This document shows, in pieces, positions 1 to 11,716 of a stretch of 64,000 bases of DNA (position 1 is its first letter; the number at the start of each line of letters is the position of its first letter). Both the position numbers and the translations under genes were made by a program. The stretch is from positions 62,001 to 126,000 of the forward strand of contig NZ_JACIGE010000005.1 of NCBI RefSeq assembly GCF_014197755.1. The letters are read 5' to 3'. The notes beneath the pieces were generated by a model that saw only the letters and a program-made list of their open reading frames with translations, did not search any database and was not told the DNA's origin. The stretch comes from Rhodocyclus tenuis (GTDB taxonomy: Bacteria; Pseudomonadota; Gammaproteobacteria; Burkholderiales; Rhodocyclaceae).

Positions 1-1936
<1,936 letters not shown>

Positions 1937-2033
1937 GACCATTTTCCCGGTTAGCGTTAGGTTGGAAAAACCGCTAATTTTATCACAGCTTAGCCTGTTT
2001 TCCGGAGTGATTCCCGGATCGGCCAGCCGCTTA

Positions 2034-3788
2034 CTAGTTGCCCTCGCGCACGGCGGCGGGCGGGTTGCGCCCACTCAATGCCGCCAGATACTGCCGCTTT
2101 TCGTTGTCGTTGAGGCCGCTGACGCCGAGGCGCTGCACTTTCGTCTGCAATTCTTCAAAAGCGCGGCGCTGCTCGCCCGCCTGCAATTGCTCGATGGCGC
2201 CGGCGAACTCGCTGTCGATGTCCTCTTCGGCGAACGGATGCTGCATTAGTTCCGCCGCCGCTTCGCGCAATACGCTTTCCTCGTCGCTGCCGCGCAGCCG
2301 TTCGATCAATGCGGCCAGGCCCGGTGTTACCGGCCCGGCGTCGGCAACAGCGGCGCACAGTTGGCGGACGGCGCGCGCTTCGCCGGAGCTGTCGGTGAGC
2401 GCGGCGAGCGGTACCTGACGCGCCAGTTCGGGTTTCTGCAGCAGCAGCGCGAGCAGCGCGCGCGCCAGCGAAGGCGGGCGTCGCGGCGCCCGCGCTGGTG
2501 CTGGCCGTGTGATCGGGCGCAGGTCGCACAGGCGCTCGACTTCGGCCTGCGAGAAGCCGGTCTTTTCGGCGAGCTGCTTGACGATCTGCAGGCGCAGCAG
2601 CGGCGTCTGCAGGCGGCCGAGCAGTGGCTTGGCGGCGGCGACCAGTTGCGCGCGCCCCTCGGCGCTGGCGAGGTCGCAGTGCGCTGACAGCTCGCCGAGC
2701 ATGAAATCCGAGAGCGGCGTCGCCTGCGCGACCAGCCGCTTGAATTCGTCGGCGCCGTGCGCGCGCACGTAGCTGTCGGGGTCGTCCTCGGGCGGCAGGA
2801 AGACGAAACCGATGCTTTTCTGTTCCGGCAGCGCTTCGAGGCTGTTTTCAAGCGCCCGCCAGGCGGCCTTGCGTCCGGCGGAGTCGCCGTCGAAGCAGTA
2901 GGCGATGCGGTCGACCTGGCGCAGCAGCTTCTGCACGTGCGTCGGCGTCGTTGCCGTTCCCAGTGTCGCCAGTGCGTTGCCGACGCCGTGCTGGGCGAGC
3001 GCGACGACGTCCATGTAGCCCTCGACGACGATCGCCGTGTTGGTCTCGCGCAGCGCCGCGCGCGCCTGCGGCAGGCCGAAGACTTCGCGGCCTTTTTCGA
3101 ACAGCGGCGTTTCCGGCGAGTTGAGGTATTTCGGCTCGCCTTCGCCGAGGACGCGTCCGCCGAAGGCGATCACCTCGCCCTTGGCGTTGATGATCGGGAA
3201 CATCACCCGGTCGCGGAAGCGGTCGTAAAGCCGGCCCTGCTCGTTGCGGATGACCAGGCCGGCGCTCTGCAGGGCGGGGTCGTCGTAGCGTTCGAAGGCC
3301 TGCTCGAGGTTCTGCCAGCCGTCGCCGGCGTAACCGATGCCGAAGCGGCGCGCCACTTCGCCGCTGACGCCGCGCGACTTGAGGTAAGCGATCGCTTTCG
3401 GCGAGGTCTTCAGCGACTCGTAGTAGAAGCGCGCGGCGCGGCCCATCGCTTCGGCCAGCGCCACCGTCTGCGGCGCGTCGGCGGGGCGGCGCCGCTCGTC
3501 CTCGGGGACGACCATGCCGACGCGGTTGGCGAGTTCGCGCACGGCGTCGATGAAGCCGAGGCCGGCGTATTCCATCATGAAGCCGATTGCCGTGCCGTGC
3601 GCACCGCAGCCGAAGCAGTGATAGAACTGCTTGCTCGGGCTGACGGTGAAGGACGGCGACTTCTCGTTGTGGAAGGGGCAGCAGGCGGCATAGTTGGCGC
3701 CCGCTTTCTTCAGCGGCACGTGGCTGTCGATCAGGTCGACGATGTCGACCCGATGCAGCAGTTCCTGGATGAAGGATTCCGGGATCAC
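2034..3788 (-). CDS. dnaG: DNA primase DnaG
   Basis: DnaG synthesises RNA primers for the replication fork and works with the DnaB helicase. The 584-residue product has the usual length. The N-terminal CHC2 zinc-binding domain is visible, with C37, H40, C58 and C61 in CCPFHNEK...FYHCFGC. It is followed by the catalytic core with [13 protein letters not shown] and a Toprim segment carrying the conserved Glu in IVVEGYMDV, and by an Ala-rich C-terminal region for helicase contact. The start at 3788 is a GTG (first residues [15 protein letters not shown]) because no ATG fits the conserved N-terminus, and the ribosome-binding site there is weak. The gene lies between yqeY (68 bases upstream) and rpoD (about 100 bases downstream), all on the minus strand. 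Confidence 0.97.
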   Translation of the reverse strand: MIPESFIQELLHRVDIVDLIDSHVPLKKAGANYAACCPFHNEKSPSFTVSPSKQFYHCFGCGAHGTAIGFMMEYAGLGFIDAVRELANRVGMVVPEDERRRPADAPQTVALAEAMGRAARFYYESLKTSPKAIAYLKSRGVSGEVARRFGIGYAGDGWQNLEQAFERYDDPALQSAGLVIRNEQGRLYDRFRDRVMFPIINAKGEVIAFGGRVLGEGEPKYLNSPETPLFEKGREVFGLPQARAALRETNTAIVVEGYMDVVALAQHGVGNALATLGTATTPTHVQKLLRQVDRIAYCFDGDSAGRKAAWRALENSLEALPEQKSIGFVFLPPEDDPDSYVRAHGADEFKRLVAQATPLSDFMLGELSAHCDLASAEGRAQLVAAAKPLLGRLQTPLLRLQIVKQLAEKTGFSQAEVERLCDLRPITRPAPARAPRRPPSLARALLALLLQKPELARQVPLAALTDSSGEARAVRQLCAAVADAGPVTPGLAALIERLRGSDEESVLREAAAELMQHPFAEEDIDSEFAGAIEQLQAGEQRRAFEELQTKVQRLGVSGLNDNEKRQYLAALSGRNPPAAVREGN

Positions 3789-3856
3789 GCGCTCAGCCCG
3801 CGCTCATGCCGCGCGGCGGCGTCGAGGTGCCGGTCCGCATGCGCAGCGGCGGGCAC

Positions 3857-4315
3857 TCAGGCGCCGGCAAGCTGGTTTTTGACGCGACGCGAGACTTCGC
3901 TCATGTCGCAGCGGCCGGCGAGCTTCGCTTTCAGCGCGCTCATTACCTTGCCCATCAGCGCCGGGCCGGCGGCGCCGCCGGAGCTTGCTTCGGCGATGGT
4001 GCTGGCGATCGCTGCGTCGATTTCGGCGTCGGACAGCCCGGCCGGCAGATAGCTGCCGAGCAGGTCGGCTTCGGCCTGTTCGGCATCGGCAAGATCGTGG
4101 CGCGCGGCAGCGCGGAACTGGGAGATAGAGTCGCGCCGCTGCTTGAGCATGCGGTCGATGACGGCGACGACGGTGGCGTCGTCGAGCGTGATCCGCTCAT
4201 CGACTTCCTTCTGCTTGATCGCTGCCAGCAGCAGACGGATGGTGCCGAGCCGCGCCGTTTCGCGGGCGCGCATTGCCGCCTTCATGTCCTCGTTGATGCG
4301 TTCCTTCAGGGTCAT
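3857..4315 (-). CDS. GatB/YqeY domain protein
   Basis: The product is a 152-residue soluble protein of the YqeY family, related to the tail domain of GatB, the Asp/Glu-tRNA amidotransferase subunit. It starts MTLKERINEDMKAAMRARE and has the family pattern of a helical N-terminal part (RLGTIRLLLAAIKQKEVDER) and a C-terminal part with GPALMGKVMSALKAKLAGR. The molecular role of free-standing YqeY proteins is not settled; an effect on tRNA-dependent amidation is only suggested by homology. ATG at 4315 is preceded by a strong GGAGGA. In many betaproteobacteria this gene sits between rpsU and dnaG, as it does here, and it is probably co-transcribed with them. Confidence 0.93.
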   Translation of the reverse strand: MTLKERINEDMKAAMRARETARLGTIRLLLAAIKQKEVDERITLDDATVVAVIDRMLKQRRDSISQFRAAARHDLADAEQAEADLLGSYLPAGLSDAEIDAAIASTIAEASSGGAAGPALMGKVMSALKAKLAGRCDMSEVSRRVKNQLAGA

Positions 4316-4450
4316 GCGACATCCTCCGTACGGGAAAGACAGCTACGGGAAAACCGGCGACGACGGGCGGCTCTGCACTGGCAATGACCGGAGGCGGCGG
4401 TGCTTCGCCGCATGCTGCCGGCGGCTGCCGGGGTTGGTGCCCATAAACGC

Positions 4451-4480
4451 CAAAAGCCGCCCATCGTCAGACAGGCGGCT
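4451..4480 (-). terminator. Weak intrinsic terminator or attenuator downstream of rpsU
   Basis: Read on the minus strand, AGCCGCC (4480-4474) and GGCGGCT (4461-4455) form a 7-bp stem with a 12-base loop, followed by TTTTG. It lies 24 bases after the rpsU stop and before yqeY. A leaky terminator here is typical of this operon, since rpsU is needed in far larger amounts than dnaG. The short T-run suggests partial termination. Confidence 0.6.
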
Positions 4481-4503
4481 CGTCGGCGAGGTGCAAACCG
4501 CGC

Positions 4504-4716
4504 TTAGTAGAGCTTCGGCGGCAGAGTCTGGCTGCGCATGCGCTTGTGATGGCGCTTGACGGCGGCGGCCAGTTTGCGCTTGCGCTCGGCAGTGGGCTTC
4601 TCGTAGAACTCGCGAGCACGCAGCTCGGTCAGCAGACCGGTTTTTTCTACGGTGCGCTTGAAACGGCGAATCGCTACTTCGAACGGCTCATTTTCCTTGA
4701 CGCGAATGGCGGGCAT
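4504..4716 (-). CDS. rpsU: 30S ribosomal protein bS21
   Basis: This is ribosomal protein bS21 of the small subunit, 70 residues. The sequence starts [20 protein letters not shown] and ends with the basic [17 protein letters not shown], matching the family over its whole length. A longer open frame upstream in the same phase has no family similarity, so ATG at 4716 is chosen; an AGGAT lies about 10 bases upstream. It is the first gene of the rpsU-yqeY-dnaG-rpoD operon and is transcribed divergently from tsaD. A good -10 box lies at 4853-4858, and a hairpin follows the stop codon. Confidence 0.97.
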   Translation of the reverse strand: MPAIRVKENEPFEVAIRRFKRTVEKTGLLTELRAREFYEKPTAERKRKLAAAVKRHHKRMRSQTLPPKLY

Positions 4717-4852
4717 TGACTCTATCCTAAGTTCTAAATCCGGCGGCATCGAAGGATGCCGCCAGCTCGGCGGGTTCGGTGAATTCGGTGGAAGGCCCGG
4801 ACAGTCCTGTCCCTGACGGGCAGGCGGAACATCGGCTTCAATCGAGCCGCGC

Positions 4853-4881
4853 ATTATAGACAAAGGCGTTCGCCAACTCCA
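4853..4881 (-). promoter_or_regulatory. Predicted sigma-70 promoter of the rpsU operon
   Basis: On the minus strand a perfect -10 TATAAT (4858-4853) is preceded, at a 17-base spacing, by a poor -35 (TGGAGT). It is about 137 bases upstream of the rpsU start and faces the macromolecular-synthesis operon. The call rests on the -10 match and its position only. Confidence 0.45.
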
Positions 4882-4948
4882 GCGCTTTTTCACTTGCACC
4901 TGGCGTCGCGTGTCTTGTCGGCGACGTCGCTGCGGTAGAATGCGCGCC

Positions 4949-6004
4949 ATGCTGGTCCTCGGAATCGAATCCTCCTGCGACGAAACCGGTGTCGCCCTCT
5001 ATCGCAGCTGCGCTGACGGCGGCGGAACGCTCTTGGCGCATGCCTTGCACTCGCAGGTGGCGATGCACGAAGCCTACGGCGGCGTCGTCCCGGAGCTTGC
5101 TTCGCGCGACCATATCCGGCGCATCTCGCCACTGCTGCGCAAGGCGCTCGACGACAGTGGCTGCGCGCTGGCCGAGATCGGCGCCGTCGCCTACACGCAG
5201 GGGCCGGGGCTCGCTGGCGCGCTGCTGGTCGGCGCCGCCTTTGCCGAAGCGCTGGCCGCTGCGCTCGGCGTGCCGACGGTGCCGCTGCATCACCTCGAAG
5301 GGCATCTGCTCTCGCCCTTGTTGTCGCGTACGCCGCCGCGTTTTCCTTTCGTCGCGCTGCTCGTTTCCGGCGGGCACACGCAGTTGATGCGCGTCGACGG
5401 CGTCGGCCGCTATTCGCTGCTCGGCGAAACGCTCGACGACGCCGCTGGCGAGGCTTTCGACAAGACCGCCAAGCTGCTCGGCCTTGGCTATCCGGGCGGG
5501 CCGGCGCTGGCAGCGCTGGCGGTGGAGGGGCGCGCCGATGTCTTCAAACTGCCGCGGCCGATGCTGCATTCGGGCGATTTCGACTTCAGCTTCAGCGGCC
5601 TGAAAACCGCCGTGCTGACGCGCGTGCGCGAACTCGGCGGCGCCGTGGCGCTGAGTGAGCAGCAGCGCGCCGATCTGGCGCATGCCTTCCAGGCGGCGAT
5701 CGTCGAAGTGCTGGTGAAGAAATCGGCCGCCGCGCTGCGTGCTGCCGGGCTGCGCCAGCTGGTCGTCGCCGGCGGTGTCGGCGCCAATCGTGAATTGCGT
5801 CGCCAGCTCGACGAGCGTGCGGCGCGCGGCCGCTTTGCCGTGTTCTATCCCGAATTCGAGTTCTGTACCGACAACGGCGCCATGATCGCGCTGGCCGGCG
5901 CCTTGCGCCTGCAGGCGGGAAGCGAAGCGAAAGTGGCAGGTTCGTTTGCGGTGCGTCCGCGCTGGCCGCTGGCCGACCTGCTGCTCAGCGAGCGACCGGC
6001 TTAG
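4949..6004 (+). CDS. tsaD: tRNA N6-adenosine threonylcarbamoyltransferase TsaD
   Basis: TsaD transfers the threonylcarbamoyl group from threonylcarbamoyl-AMP to A37 of ANN-decoding tRNAs, together with TsaB and TsaE. The 351-residue product begins [18 protein letters not shown], the conserved ASKHA-fold start. It has the metal-binding His motif HHLEGHLLS, the [10 protein letters not shown] phosphate-binding loop, and the [12 protein letters not shown] and CTDNGAMIA motifs near the C-terminus. ATG 4949 is chosen over upstream in-frame ATGs at 4910 and 4940 because the family begins here. A TAGAAT box (4936-4941) lies only about 8 bases before the start, so the transcript may have almost no leader. 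The divergent neighbour is rpsU, a common arrangement in proteobacteria. Confidence 0.97.
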   Translation: MLVLGIESSCDETGVALYRSCADGGGTLLAHALHSQVAMHEAYGGVVPELASRDHIRRISPLLRKALDDSGCALAEIGAVAYTQGPGLAGALLVGAAFAEALAAALGVPTVPLHHLEGHLLSPLLSRTPPRFPFVALLVSGGHTQLMRVDGVGRYSLLGETLDDAAGEAFDKTAKLLGLGYPGGPALAALAVEGRADVFKLPRPMLHSGDFDFSFSGLKTAVLTRVRELGGAVALSEQQRADLAHAFQAAIVEVLVKKSAAALRAAGLRQLVVAGGVGANRELRRQLDERAARGRFAVFYPEFEFCTDNGAMIALAGALRLQAGSEAKVAGSFAVRPRWPLADLLLSERPA

Positions 6005-6101
6005 CTGCCTGGCGCAGCAGGTCGCCAGCCGCGCGACCGGTCGCGTCCTCGGTTGCTGGCGTCGGCGCGTAGCGCAGGCTGCGGGTTACTGCCTGTAGGG
6101 C

Positions 6102-6707
6102 TTACTTCTTCTTTGCGCCGATTCTCGGCTCGCTGCCGGCGAGCAGGCGTTGCAGGTTGTGCCAGTGCTTGCCGATCAGCGCCGCGGCCATGATGCCGAC
6201 GGCGATGCTCACCGCGTCGGGGCCGCGCAACCAGACGCTCAGCAGCGGTGCGGCGACGGCGGCGCAGAGCGCTGCCAGCGACGAATAGCGCAGGCCGAGA
6301 GCGATGCACAGCCAGACGCCGAGTGTGCACAAGCCGATCAACGGATCAAGCGCGAGCAGCACGCCGGCGGCGGTGGCGACGCCTTTGCCACCGCGGAATT
6401 TCAGGAAAACCGGGAAAAGATGGCCGAAGAAGACGGCGAGCATGACCAGCCCGAGCGCCGTCGGCTCGAAGGCTGCGGCCTTGGCGAGAAAGACCGCGAG
6501 CCAGCCCTTGGCGGCGTCGCCGATCAGCGTGAAGATCGCCGCCGCCTTGTTGCCGCTGCGCAGCACGTTGGTCGCGCCGGGATTGCCCGAGCCGTAGCTG
6601 CGCGGGTCGGCGAGGCCGAACAGTCGGCTGGAGATGACTGCAAACGGCACCGACCCGAGCAGGTAGGCGGCGAGGATGGCGAGCGGGACAGTCAGGTCGG
6701 CGGGCAT
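6102..6707 (-). CDS. plsY: Acyl-phosphate--glycerol-3-phosphate acyltransferase PlsY
   Basis: PlsY is an inner-membrane enzyme that transfers an acyl group from acyl-phosphate to glycerol-3-phosphate, the first acylation step of phospholipid synthesis. The 201-residue product has the family motifs GSVPFAVI, GSGNPGATNVLRSG (substrate-binding loop) and FRGGKGVATA, and several hydrophobic helices consistent with five to seven membrane spans. It ends in a Lys-rich tail (RIGAKKK). It is convergent with tsaD and divergent from folB. Confidence 0.95.
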   Translation of the reverse strand: MPADLTVPLAILAAYLLGSVPFAVISSRLFGLADPRSYGSGNPGATNVLRSGNKAAAIFTLIGDAAKGWLAVFLAKAAAFEPTALGLVMLAVFFGHLFPVFLKFRGGKGVATAAGVLLALDPLIGLCTLGVWLCIALGLRYSSLAALCAAVAAPLLSVWLRGPDAVSIAVGIMAAALIGKHWHNLQRLLAGSEPRIGAKKK

Positions 6708-6955
6708 GCGGCGAGAGTCTGGAGATGGGCAGGTGTGGTCAGCGGTGATCGGGTGGCGGCCGTGATGTTTCGTGACGGGGCGTTTGTCTGCGCCGCGCTG
6801 GTGCGGGGTTGGCAGCGTCGTCGGTGGGCCGCATGCGCTGCGGGCGACGACCGGTTCAAGGGTAAAATGTCGCTCCTGTTCGCCGGCCGGCGATAAACAT
6901 TGGCTGCATTTGCACTGGCCGGCCCGCGATTCTAACCTCTCCGCCGGCCCGCCGC

Positions 6956-7312
6956 ATGGACATCATCTTCATCGAAGATCTTCGCCTTTCCGCCCACATC
7001 GGCATCTACCCGCGCGAAAAGGCGATGGCGCAGACGATCGAGCTGTCCTTGCAGATCGGCGCCTCGACCGCCAGCGCCGGCGCCAGCGATGATATCGGCG
7101 ACACCATCGACTACGCGCAGGTCGTCGAGCGCCTGCGCCGCGAACTCGCCGAACGCCGCTTCAACCTGCTGGAAAAGCTCGCCGAATATATCGCCAGCCT
7201 GTTGCGCGACGATTTCGGCGCGGCCTGGGTGCGTGTCTCGATCGCCAAGCAGGGCGTCATGCGCGGCGTGCGCCGCGTCGGCGTCGTCATCGAGCGCGGC
7301 AGCCGCGACTGA
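6956..7312 (+). CDS. folB: Dihydroneopterin aldolase FolB
   Basis: FolB cleaves 7,8-dihydroneopterin to 6-hydroxymethyl-dihydropterin and glycolaldehyde in folate synthesis, acting in the cytoplasm. The 118-residue product matches the usual length. It begins MDIIFIEDLRLSAHIGIYPRE and contains the DTIDYAQVVERL substrate-binding segment, the conserved Glu in FNLLEKLAE and the Lys in VSIAKQGVMRG. A TAAAAT -10-like box (6863-6868) lies 88 bases upstream. In betaproteobacteria this gene often sits beside plsY and tsaD, as here. Confidence 0.95.
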   Translation: MDIIFIEDLRLSAHIGIYPREKAMAQTIELSLQIGASTASAGASDDIGDTIDYAQVVERLRRELAERRFNLLEKLAEYIASLLRDDFGAAWVRVSIAKQGVMRGVRRVGVVIERGSRD

Positions 7313-7427
7313 GTCCTCGCCGGCGGCGCTCCTTGTCGAAGGCGTTGCTTGCCCGAAGCGTTGCGCGGGCCGCCGCGTCAGTGAGCGTCGACTGTCGGCG
7401 GCTTTCGAGTGCCTGTTGGTCGGCCGC

Positions 7428-7916
7428 TCAGTCAGTCAGCGCCACCTCGACCGGCGTTGCCGCCAGCAAGCTTGTCAGCAGTGCCGGATCAATGCCGACG
7501 AGAAAGCCGCGTTTGCCGCCGTTGATGTAGATGCGCGGCAAGGCGAGGATGCCGCGCTCGACGAACACCGGCAGCGCCTTGCGCGTGGCGAACGGACTGG
7601 TGCCGCCGACCAGATAGCCGCTGTGCCGTTGCGCCACTTCCGGCGCACACGGTTCGATCTTCTTGTGCCCGGCCTGGCGTGCGAGTTCCTTGGTCGACAC
7701 CTTGCAGTCGCCGTGCATGAGCACGATCAGCGGCCGCGCGTGCTCGTCCTCCATGACCAGCGTCTTCACTACCGCGTGCTCGTCGACGCCGAGTTCGCGC
7801 GCCGAAACGCGCGTGCCGCCGTGTGCCTCGTAGGCGTAGGGATGGCCGGTGAATTCGGCCTGGTGACGGCGCAGGAACTGCGTCGCCGGGGTTTCGGGTG
7901 AGTGTTCTTTCTTCAT
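7428..7916 (-). CDS. ybaK: YbaK/EbsC-type Cys-tRNA(Pro)/Cys-tRNA(Cys) deacylase
   Basis: Members of this family hydrolyse mischarged Cys-tRNA(Pro). The 162-residue product begins MKKEHSPETPATQFLRRH and contains the YbaK signature parts VKTLVMEDEHARPLIVL, VSTKELARQAGHKK and VGGTSPFATRKALPVFVE, which line the aminoacyl binding pocket. ATG at 7916 is used because the open frame further upstream (to 7985) is low-complexity Ala/Thr/Arg without family similarity. It lies between folB (convergent) and xerD (same strand, 114 bases upstream). Confidence 0.92.
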   Translation of the reverse strand: MKKEHSPETPATQFLRRHQAEFTGHPYAYEAHGGTRVSARELGVDEHAVVKTLVMEDEHARPLIVLMHGDCKVSTKELARQAGHKKIEPCAPEVAQRHSGYLVGGTSPFATRKALPVFVERGILALPRIYINGGKRGFLVGIDPALLTSLLAATPVEVALTD

Positions 7917-8030
7917 CGTGGTGTGCGTGGTGGCAGGTGGTGCGGGTCGAGTTCCGCGGGTCGCCGCGTTTCGCGTCGCCGGCATGCGTGCCGGCCCTTG
8001 TGCCAGGGCACGGCGTTCGGCCGGGGTGCG

Positions 8031-9050
8031 TCAGCCGCGTGGATGGTGCACGGCATGCAGCGTTTTCAGGCGCTCGCTGGCGATGTGCGTGTAGATCTGC
8101 GTCGTTGAAATGTCGGAATGTCCGAGCAGCAGTTGCACGACGCGCAGGTCGGCGCCGTGGTTCAGGAGGTGCGTGGCGAAAGCGTGGCGCAGCACGTGCG
8201 GCGACAGGCGGCTTTCGTCGATGCCGGCGATGCGCGCGTAGCGCTTGATCAGGTTCCAGAACTGCTGTCGCGTCATCGGCGCCGCGCGTGCGGTGACGAA
8301 AATCGCGTCGCTGTGGCGTTTGCCGAGCAATGCCGGACGCGCTTCGGCGAGGTAGCGCTTGAGCCAGTCGACGGCCTGTTCGCCAAGCGGCACCAGACGC
8401 TCCTTGCTGCCCTTGCCGAAAACGCGCAGCACGCCCATCTCGAAACTCACTTCGTGCAGTTTCAGGCCGATCAGCTCCGATACGCGCAGGCCGCTGGCGT
8501 AGATCGTCTCGATCATGGCGCGGTCGCGCAGGCCGAGCGGTGTCGTTACCGCCGGCGCGGCGAGCAGTGCGTCGACCTGCTCCTCGGCGATGGCTTTCGG
8601 CAGACGGCCCGGTTTGACCGGCGGCGCGATCTGCAGCGTCGGGTCGGCGCTGATGCGCCCGCGCGCCAGCAGGTGCCGGTAATAGCGGCGCAGCGTCGAC
8701 AGGTAGCGCGCCTGCGAGGCGGCGGAGAGGCGGCGCGACAGGCCGGCGACGAAGCGCGTCAGCAGCACCGCGTCGGCGTCCTGCAGCCGGCCGGCGCCCT
8801 GGCGTGCGAGCCAGCCCGCCAGTTGCAGCAGATCGCTGCGATAGCTCGCCAGCGAAGCGCGCGCCAGTCCGTCTTCGAGCCACAGCGTGTCGCAGAAGGC
8901 GTCGATTTCGGCGAGGTCGGCAGCGGTCGGCGTGACGTCGGCAGTGGCGGATTCAGCGATAGGAACCTGGGTTTGGCCGCCGGCCGCTTTACGGCCCTTG
9001 CTTGCGCCGGCTTGGCCGACCGGAGCCCCGGCTTCAGGCACGACGTTCAT
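8031..9050 (-). CDS. xerD: Site-specific tyrosine recombinase XerD
   Basis: XerD acts with XerC at dif sites to resolve chromosome dimers. The product shows the N-terminal SAM-like core-binding domain (DAFCDTLWLEDGLARASLAS) and the catalytic domain with the Arg of ASGLRVSELIGL, the HVLRHAFATHLL box and the LGHSDISTTQIYTH box carrying the nucleophilic Tyr. With ATG at 9050 the protein is 339 residues, about 40 longer than typical XerD. The extra N-terminal stretch is Ala/Gly-rich, so the true start may be internal, although no good alternative codon is visible. The start overlaps the end of ogt by 17 bases. Confidence 0.93.
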   Translation of the reverse strand: MNVVPEAGAPVGQAGASKGRKAAGGQTQVPIAESATADVTPTAADLAEIDAFCDTLWLEDGLARASLASYRSDLLQLAGWLARQGAGRLQDADAVLLTRFVAGLSRRLSAASQARYLSTLRRYYRHLLARGRISADPTLQIAPPVKPGRLPKAIAEEQVDALLAAPAVTTPLGLRDRAMIETIYASGLRVSELIGLKLHEVSFEMGVLRVFGKGSKERLVPLGEQAVDWLKRYLAEARPALLGKRHSDAIFVTARAAPMTRQQFWNLIKRYARIAGIDESRLSPHVLRHAFATHLLNHGADLRVVQLLLGHSDISTTQIYTHIASERLKTLHAVHHPRG

Positions 9051-9537
9051 GCTGCAGCAGCCAGCGTTTGACGCCGAGCAGGAAGTCACCGCCGCTGCGC
9101 GCAAAACCGCCGAGCGCGCCGTTGGTGGCAATGACGCGGTGGCAGGGGACGATCACCGGCAGCGGATTGGCGCCACAGGCACCGCCAACCGCGCGCGGCG
9201 CACTGCCGAGCGCGGCGGCGACGGTGCCGTAGCTTTGCGTTTCGCCGCAGGGGATGGCGGCAATCGCCGCCCACACCCGGCGTTGAAAGTCGGTGCCGCC
9301 CGCCGCGAGCGGCAGGTCGAAGCGCGCCGCCGGGTCGGCCAGCCAGGCCGCGAGCTGGCGCGTGGCTTCAGCGGCGAGCGCCGCTACCGCGCCGGAGGCC
9401 GCTCTGGTCGGCGCCGGTGCCGCCAGGAAACGCACGCCGGTGACGGCATCGGCCGTGCAGTCCACACCGAGCCAGAAGCTCGGCGAGGCAACGACCGCAT
9501 CAAAGCTTCTGGCCTGTTCGTCAAGCGCTGTCTGCAT
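9034..9537 (-). CDS. ogt: Methylated-DNA--protein-cysteine methyltransferase
   Basis: This suicidal repair protein transfers the methyl group from O6-methylguanine to its own cysteine. The 167-residue product has the active-site motif VIVPCHRVIA (acceptor C132), the upstream FQRRVWAAIAAIPCGETQSYG helix-turn-helix and the LGGFARSGGDFLLGVKRWLL tail segment. It lacks the Ada N-terminal domain, so it is the Ogt/MGMT type. ATG at 9537 is supported by GAGGAG eight bases upstream. It overlaps xerD by 17 bases and is probably co-transcribed with it. Confidence 0.95.
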   Translation of the reverse strand: MQTALDEQARSFDAVVASPSFWLGVDCTADAVTGVRFLAAPAPTRAASGAVAALAAEATRQLAAWLADPAARFDLPLAAGGTDFQRRVWAAIAAIPCGETQSYGTVAAALGSAPRAVGGACGANPLPVIVPCHRVIATNGALGGFARSGGDFLLGVKRWLLQHERRA

Positions 9538-9605
9538 TGCTGGCTCCTCTGCTGTCAGGAAATTGCTGGCGCTGCCGGCGGGCGGCGCCAGCTTGCGCAC
9601 ATCGC

Positions 9606-10184
9606 TCAGCCGCGGCCGAGCAGCGCGCTCTTCAGGTCGTCCTGCACCGGCTTGCGGCCGAGCCAGATTTTCAGCAGTGCGCCGTAGAAGTCCTCGCCAG
9701 CGATGTCGCGGCCGCGCTGCTGGCCGTTCACCGTCAGGCGCGTACCCGTTTCGGGCAGCCAGTCGAGTTGCACGACGCTGCCGCTCTTCGCTTCGCCGAC
9801 GCTGAGCATGGCGTCGGAGAACTGCTTCAGGCGCTCTTTCAGCGCGGCCAGTTCGGTTGCGGAGTGGTTCTCGGCGACGCCTTCGTTGAGCGCGTCGACG
9901 AACTGCTGCGCCGACAGGTCGCGCAGCAGCTGGATGTTGATGCGCTTGGCACCACGCGCGCCGATCGCTGCGTCGGCGTCTCCCTGCTTCGTCGGCAGGT
10001 AGAGCGCCATCGCATAGACCTTGATGAACAGTTTCTTGCGCAGGCCGGCGCCGTTGGCGACGAGATCGCTGCCACCGACTTTTGTCTGGTCGGCGAAATT
10101 GACGCCGCCGGCTTCGACGGCGTGGACGTTGCCGAAGGCGAGCAGGGCAAGCGAGAGGGTTGCGGTGGCGAGCAGCTTCTTCAT
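9606..10184 (-). CDS. Secreted chalcone-isomerase-like domain protein
   Basis: The 192-residue product starts with a Sec signal peptide (MKKLLATATLSLALLAFGNVHA) and has the chalcone-isomerase-like fold pattern seen in bacterial periplasmic proteins: GAGLRKKLFIKVYAMALYLP, then LRDLSAQQFVDALNEGV and GRDIAGEDFYGALLKIWLGRKP. Plant-type chalcone isomerase activity should not be assumed. Bacterial members are mostly uncharacterised, and fatty-acid binding has been proposed for related folds. ATG at 10184 has GGAGA upstream. It lies between proA and ogt, all on the minus strand, with no obvious functional link. Confidence 0.85.
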   Translation of the reverse strand: MKKLLATATLSLALLAFGNVHAVEAGGVNFADQTKVGGSDLVANGAGLRKKLFIKVYAMALYLPTKQGDADAAIGARGAKRINIQLLRDLSAQQFVDALNEGVAENHSATELAALKERLKQFSDAMLSVGEAKSGSVVQLDWLPETGTRLTVNGQQRGRDIAGEDFYGALLKIWLGRKPVQDDLKSALLGRG

Positions 10185-10228
10185 GGGCTTGTCTCCGTAT
10201 GTATTTGTTTATATTGTGTTATTTGCAT

Positions 10229-11485
10229 CTACCCGCGCACGTGGCCGTCGCCGAGGACGATCCATTTCTCGCTGGTCAGCCCGTTCAGGCCGACCGGGCC
10301 GCGTGCGTGAATCTTGTCGGTCGAGATGCCGATTTCGGCGCCGAGACCATATTCGAAACCGTCGGCGAAGCGCGTCGAGGCGTTGATCATCACCGACGCC
10401 GAGTCGACTTCGCGCAGGAAACGCATCGCCTTCGGATGATTGTCGGTGACGATGGCGTCGGTGTGGTGCGACGAATACTGGTTGATGTGCGCGATCGCCT
10501 CGTCGATGCCGGCGACGACCTTGACCGAGATGACCGGCGCCAGGAACTCGGCGTAGTAGTCGTCTTCGCTCGCCGGTACGGCGTTGGCGACGAGCGCGCA
10601 GGTTTCGGCGCAGCCGCGGATCTCGACGCCCTTGTGCGTCAGCATGTGCGCGACCGACGGCAGCAGCATGGCGGCGACGGCGCGGTCGACGAGCAGCGAT
10701 TCGGTCGTGTTGCAGGTGCCGTAGCGCTGCGTCTTGGCGTTCTCGACGATCTTCAGCGCCTTGTTCGGGTCGGCTTCCTCTTCGAGGTAAACGTGGCAGT
10801 TGCCGTCGAGGTGCTGGATCATCGGCACGCGCGCTTCGGCCAAGAGGCGCGAAATCAGCCCCTTGCCGCCGCGCGGAACGATCACATCAACGTACTCGCG
10901 CATGGTGATCAGGTGGCCGACGGCGGCGCGGTTGGTGGTGTCGATCACCTGCACGGCGTCGGCCGGCAAGCCGGCGGCGGCGAGTCCTTCGTGCACCAGC
11001 GCGGCGATGGCGCGGTTGCAGCGGATCGCTTCCGATCCGCCGCGCAGGATGGCGGCGTTGCCCGACTTCAGACACAGTGCCGCCGCGTCGGCGGTGACGT
11101 TCGGCCGCGCCTCGTAAATGATGCCGATGACGCCGAGCGGCACGCGCATGCGACCGACCTGGATGCCGCTCGGGCGGAACTTGAGGTCGTTCACCTCGCC
11201 GATCGGGTCGGCGAGCGCTGCCACCTGCTCGACGCCTTCGGCCATCGCCGCGACGCCTTTGGCGGTCAGCGTCAGCCGGTCGAGCATCGCCGGTTCAAGA
11301 CCGGCAGCGCGCGCCGCGGCGACGTCCTCGGCGTTGGCGGCGAGCAGTGTGTCCGCTTCGCGGCGGATCGCTGCGGCAATCGCGCGCAGCGCCGTATTCT
11401 TGGCGCCGGTATCGGCACGCGCCATGGCGCGTGAAGCCGCGCGCGCGCGCTGGCCGACGGTCTGCATGTAGAGCTCGATATCCAT
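10229..11485 (-). CDS. proA: Glutamate-5-semialdehyde dehydrogenase (gamma-glutamyl phosphate reductase) ProA
   Basis: ProA reduces gamma-glutamyl phosphate with NADPH to glutamate-5-semialdehyde in proline synthesis. The 418-residue product has the usual length and ALDH-superfamily features: [46 protein letters not shown], the catalytic Cys in [12 protein letters not shown] and the C-terminal [14 protein letters not shown]. The start at 11485 has AGGAAAC upstream. proB is not adjacent. Confidence 0.96.
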   Translation of the reverse strand: MDIELYMQTVGQRARAASRAMARADTGAKNTALRAIAAAIRREADTLLAANAEDVAAARAAGLEPAMLDRLTLTAKGVAAMAEGVEQVAALADPIGEVNDLKFRPSGIQVGRMRVPLGVIGIIYEARPNVTADAAALCLKSGNAAILRGGSEAIRCNRAIAALVHEGLAAAGLPADAVQVIDTTNRAAVGHLITMREYVDVIVPRGGKGLISRLLAEARVPMIQHLDGNCHVYLEEEADPNKALKIVENAKTQRYGTCNTTESLLVDRAVAAMLLPSVAHMLTHKGVEIRGCAETCALVANAVPASEDDYYAEFLAPVISVKVVAGIDEAIAHINQYSSHHTDAIVTDNHPKAMRFLREVDSASVMINASTRFADGFEYGLGAEIGISTDKIHARGPVGLNGLTSEKWIVLGDGHVRG

Positions 11486-11716
11486 GAGTTTCCTGAGTCA
11501 GCGAAAAGAGATGAAAGCCTGCAAAAATCTGTGAAGTTGCGCGAAAAGGGAACAAGCCGGGCGTAACGCAGTCTGTTCTTCAAGTTTCTGATTATCGACG
11601 CTTGTTGCAGCGCTGTGAACCGCCGGCCATTCAAGGTCTCACATACTGCAAAAATCAAGTACGGAACCATCCAGAAAGTTTACACTCCGACCCCTGACGC
11701 AATACTGCTACCGACC

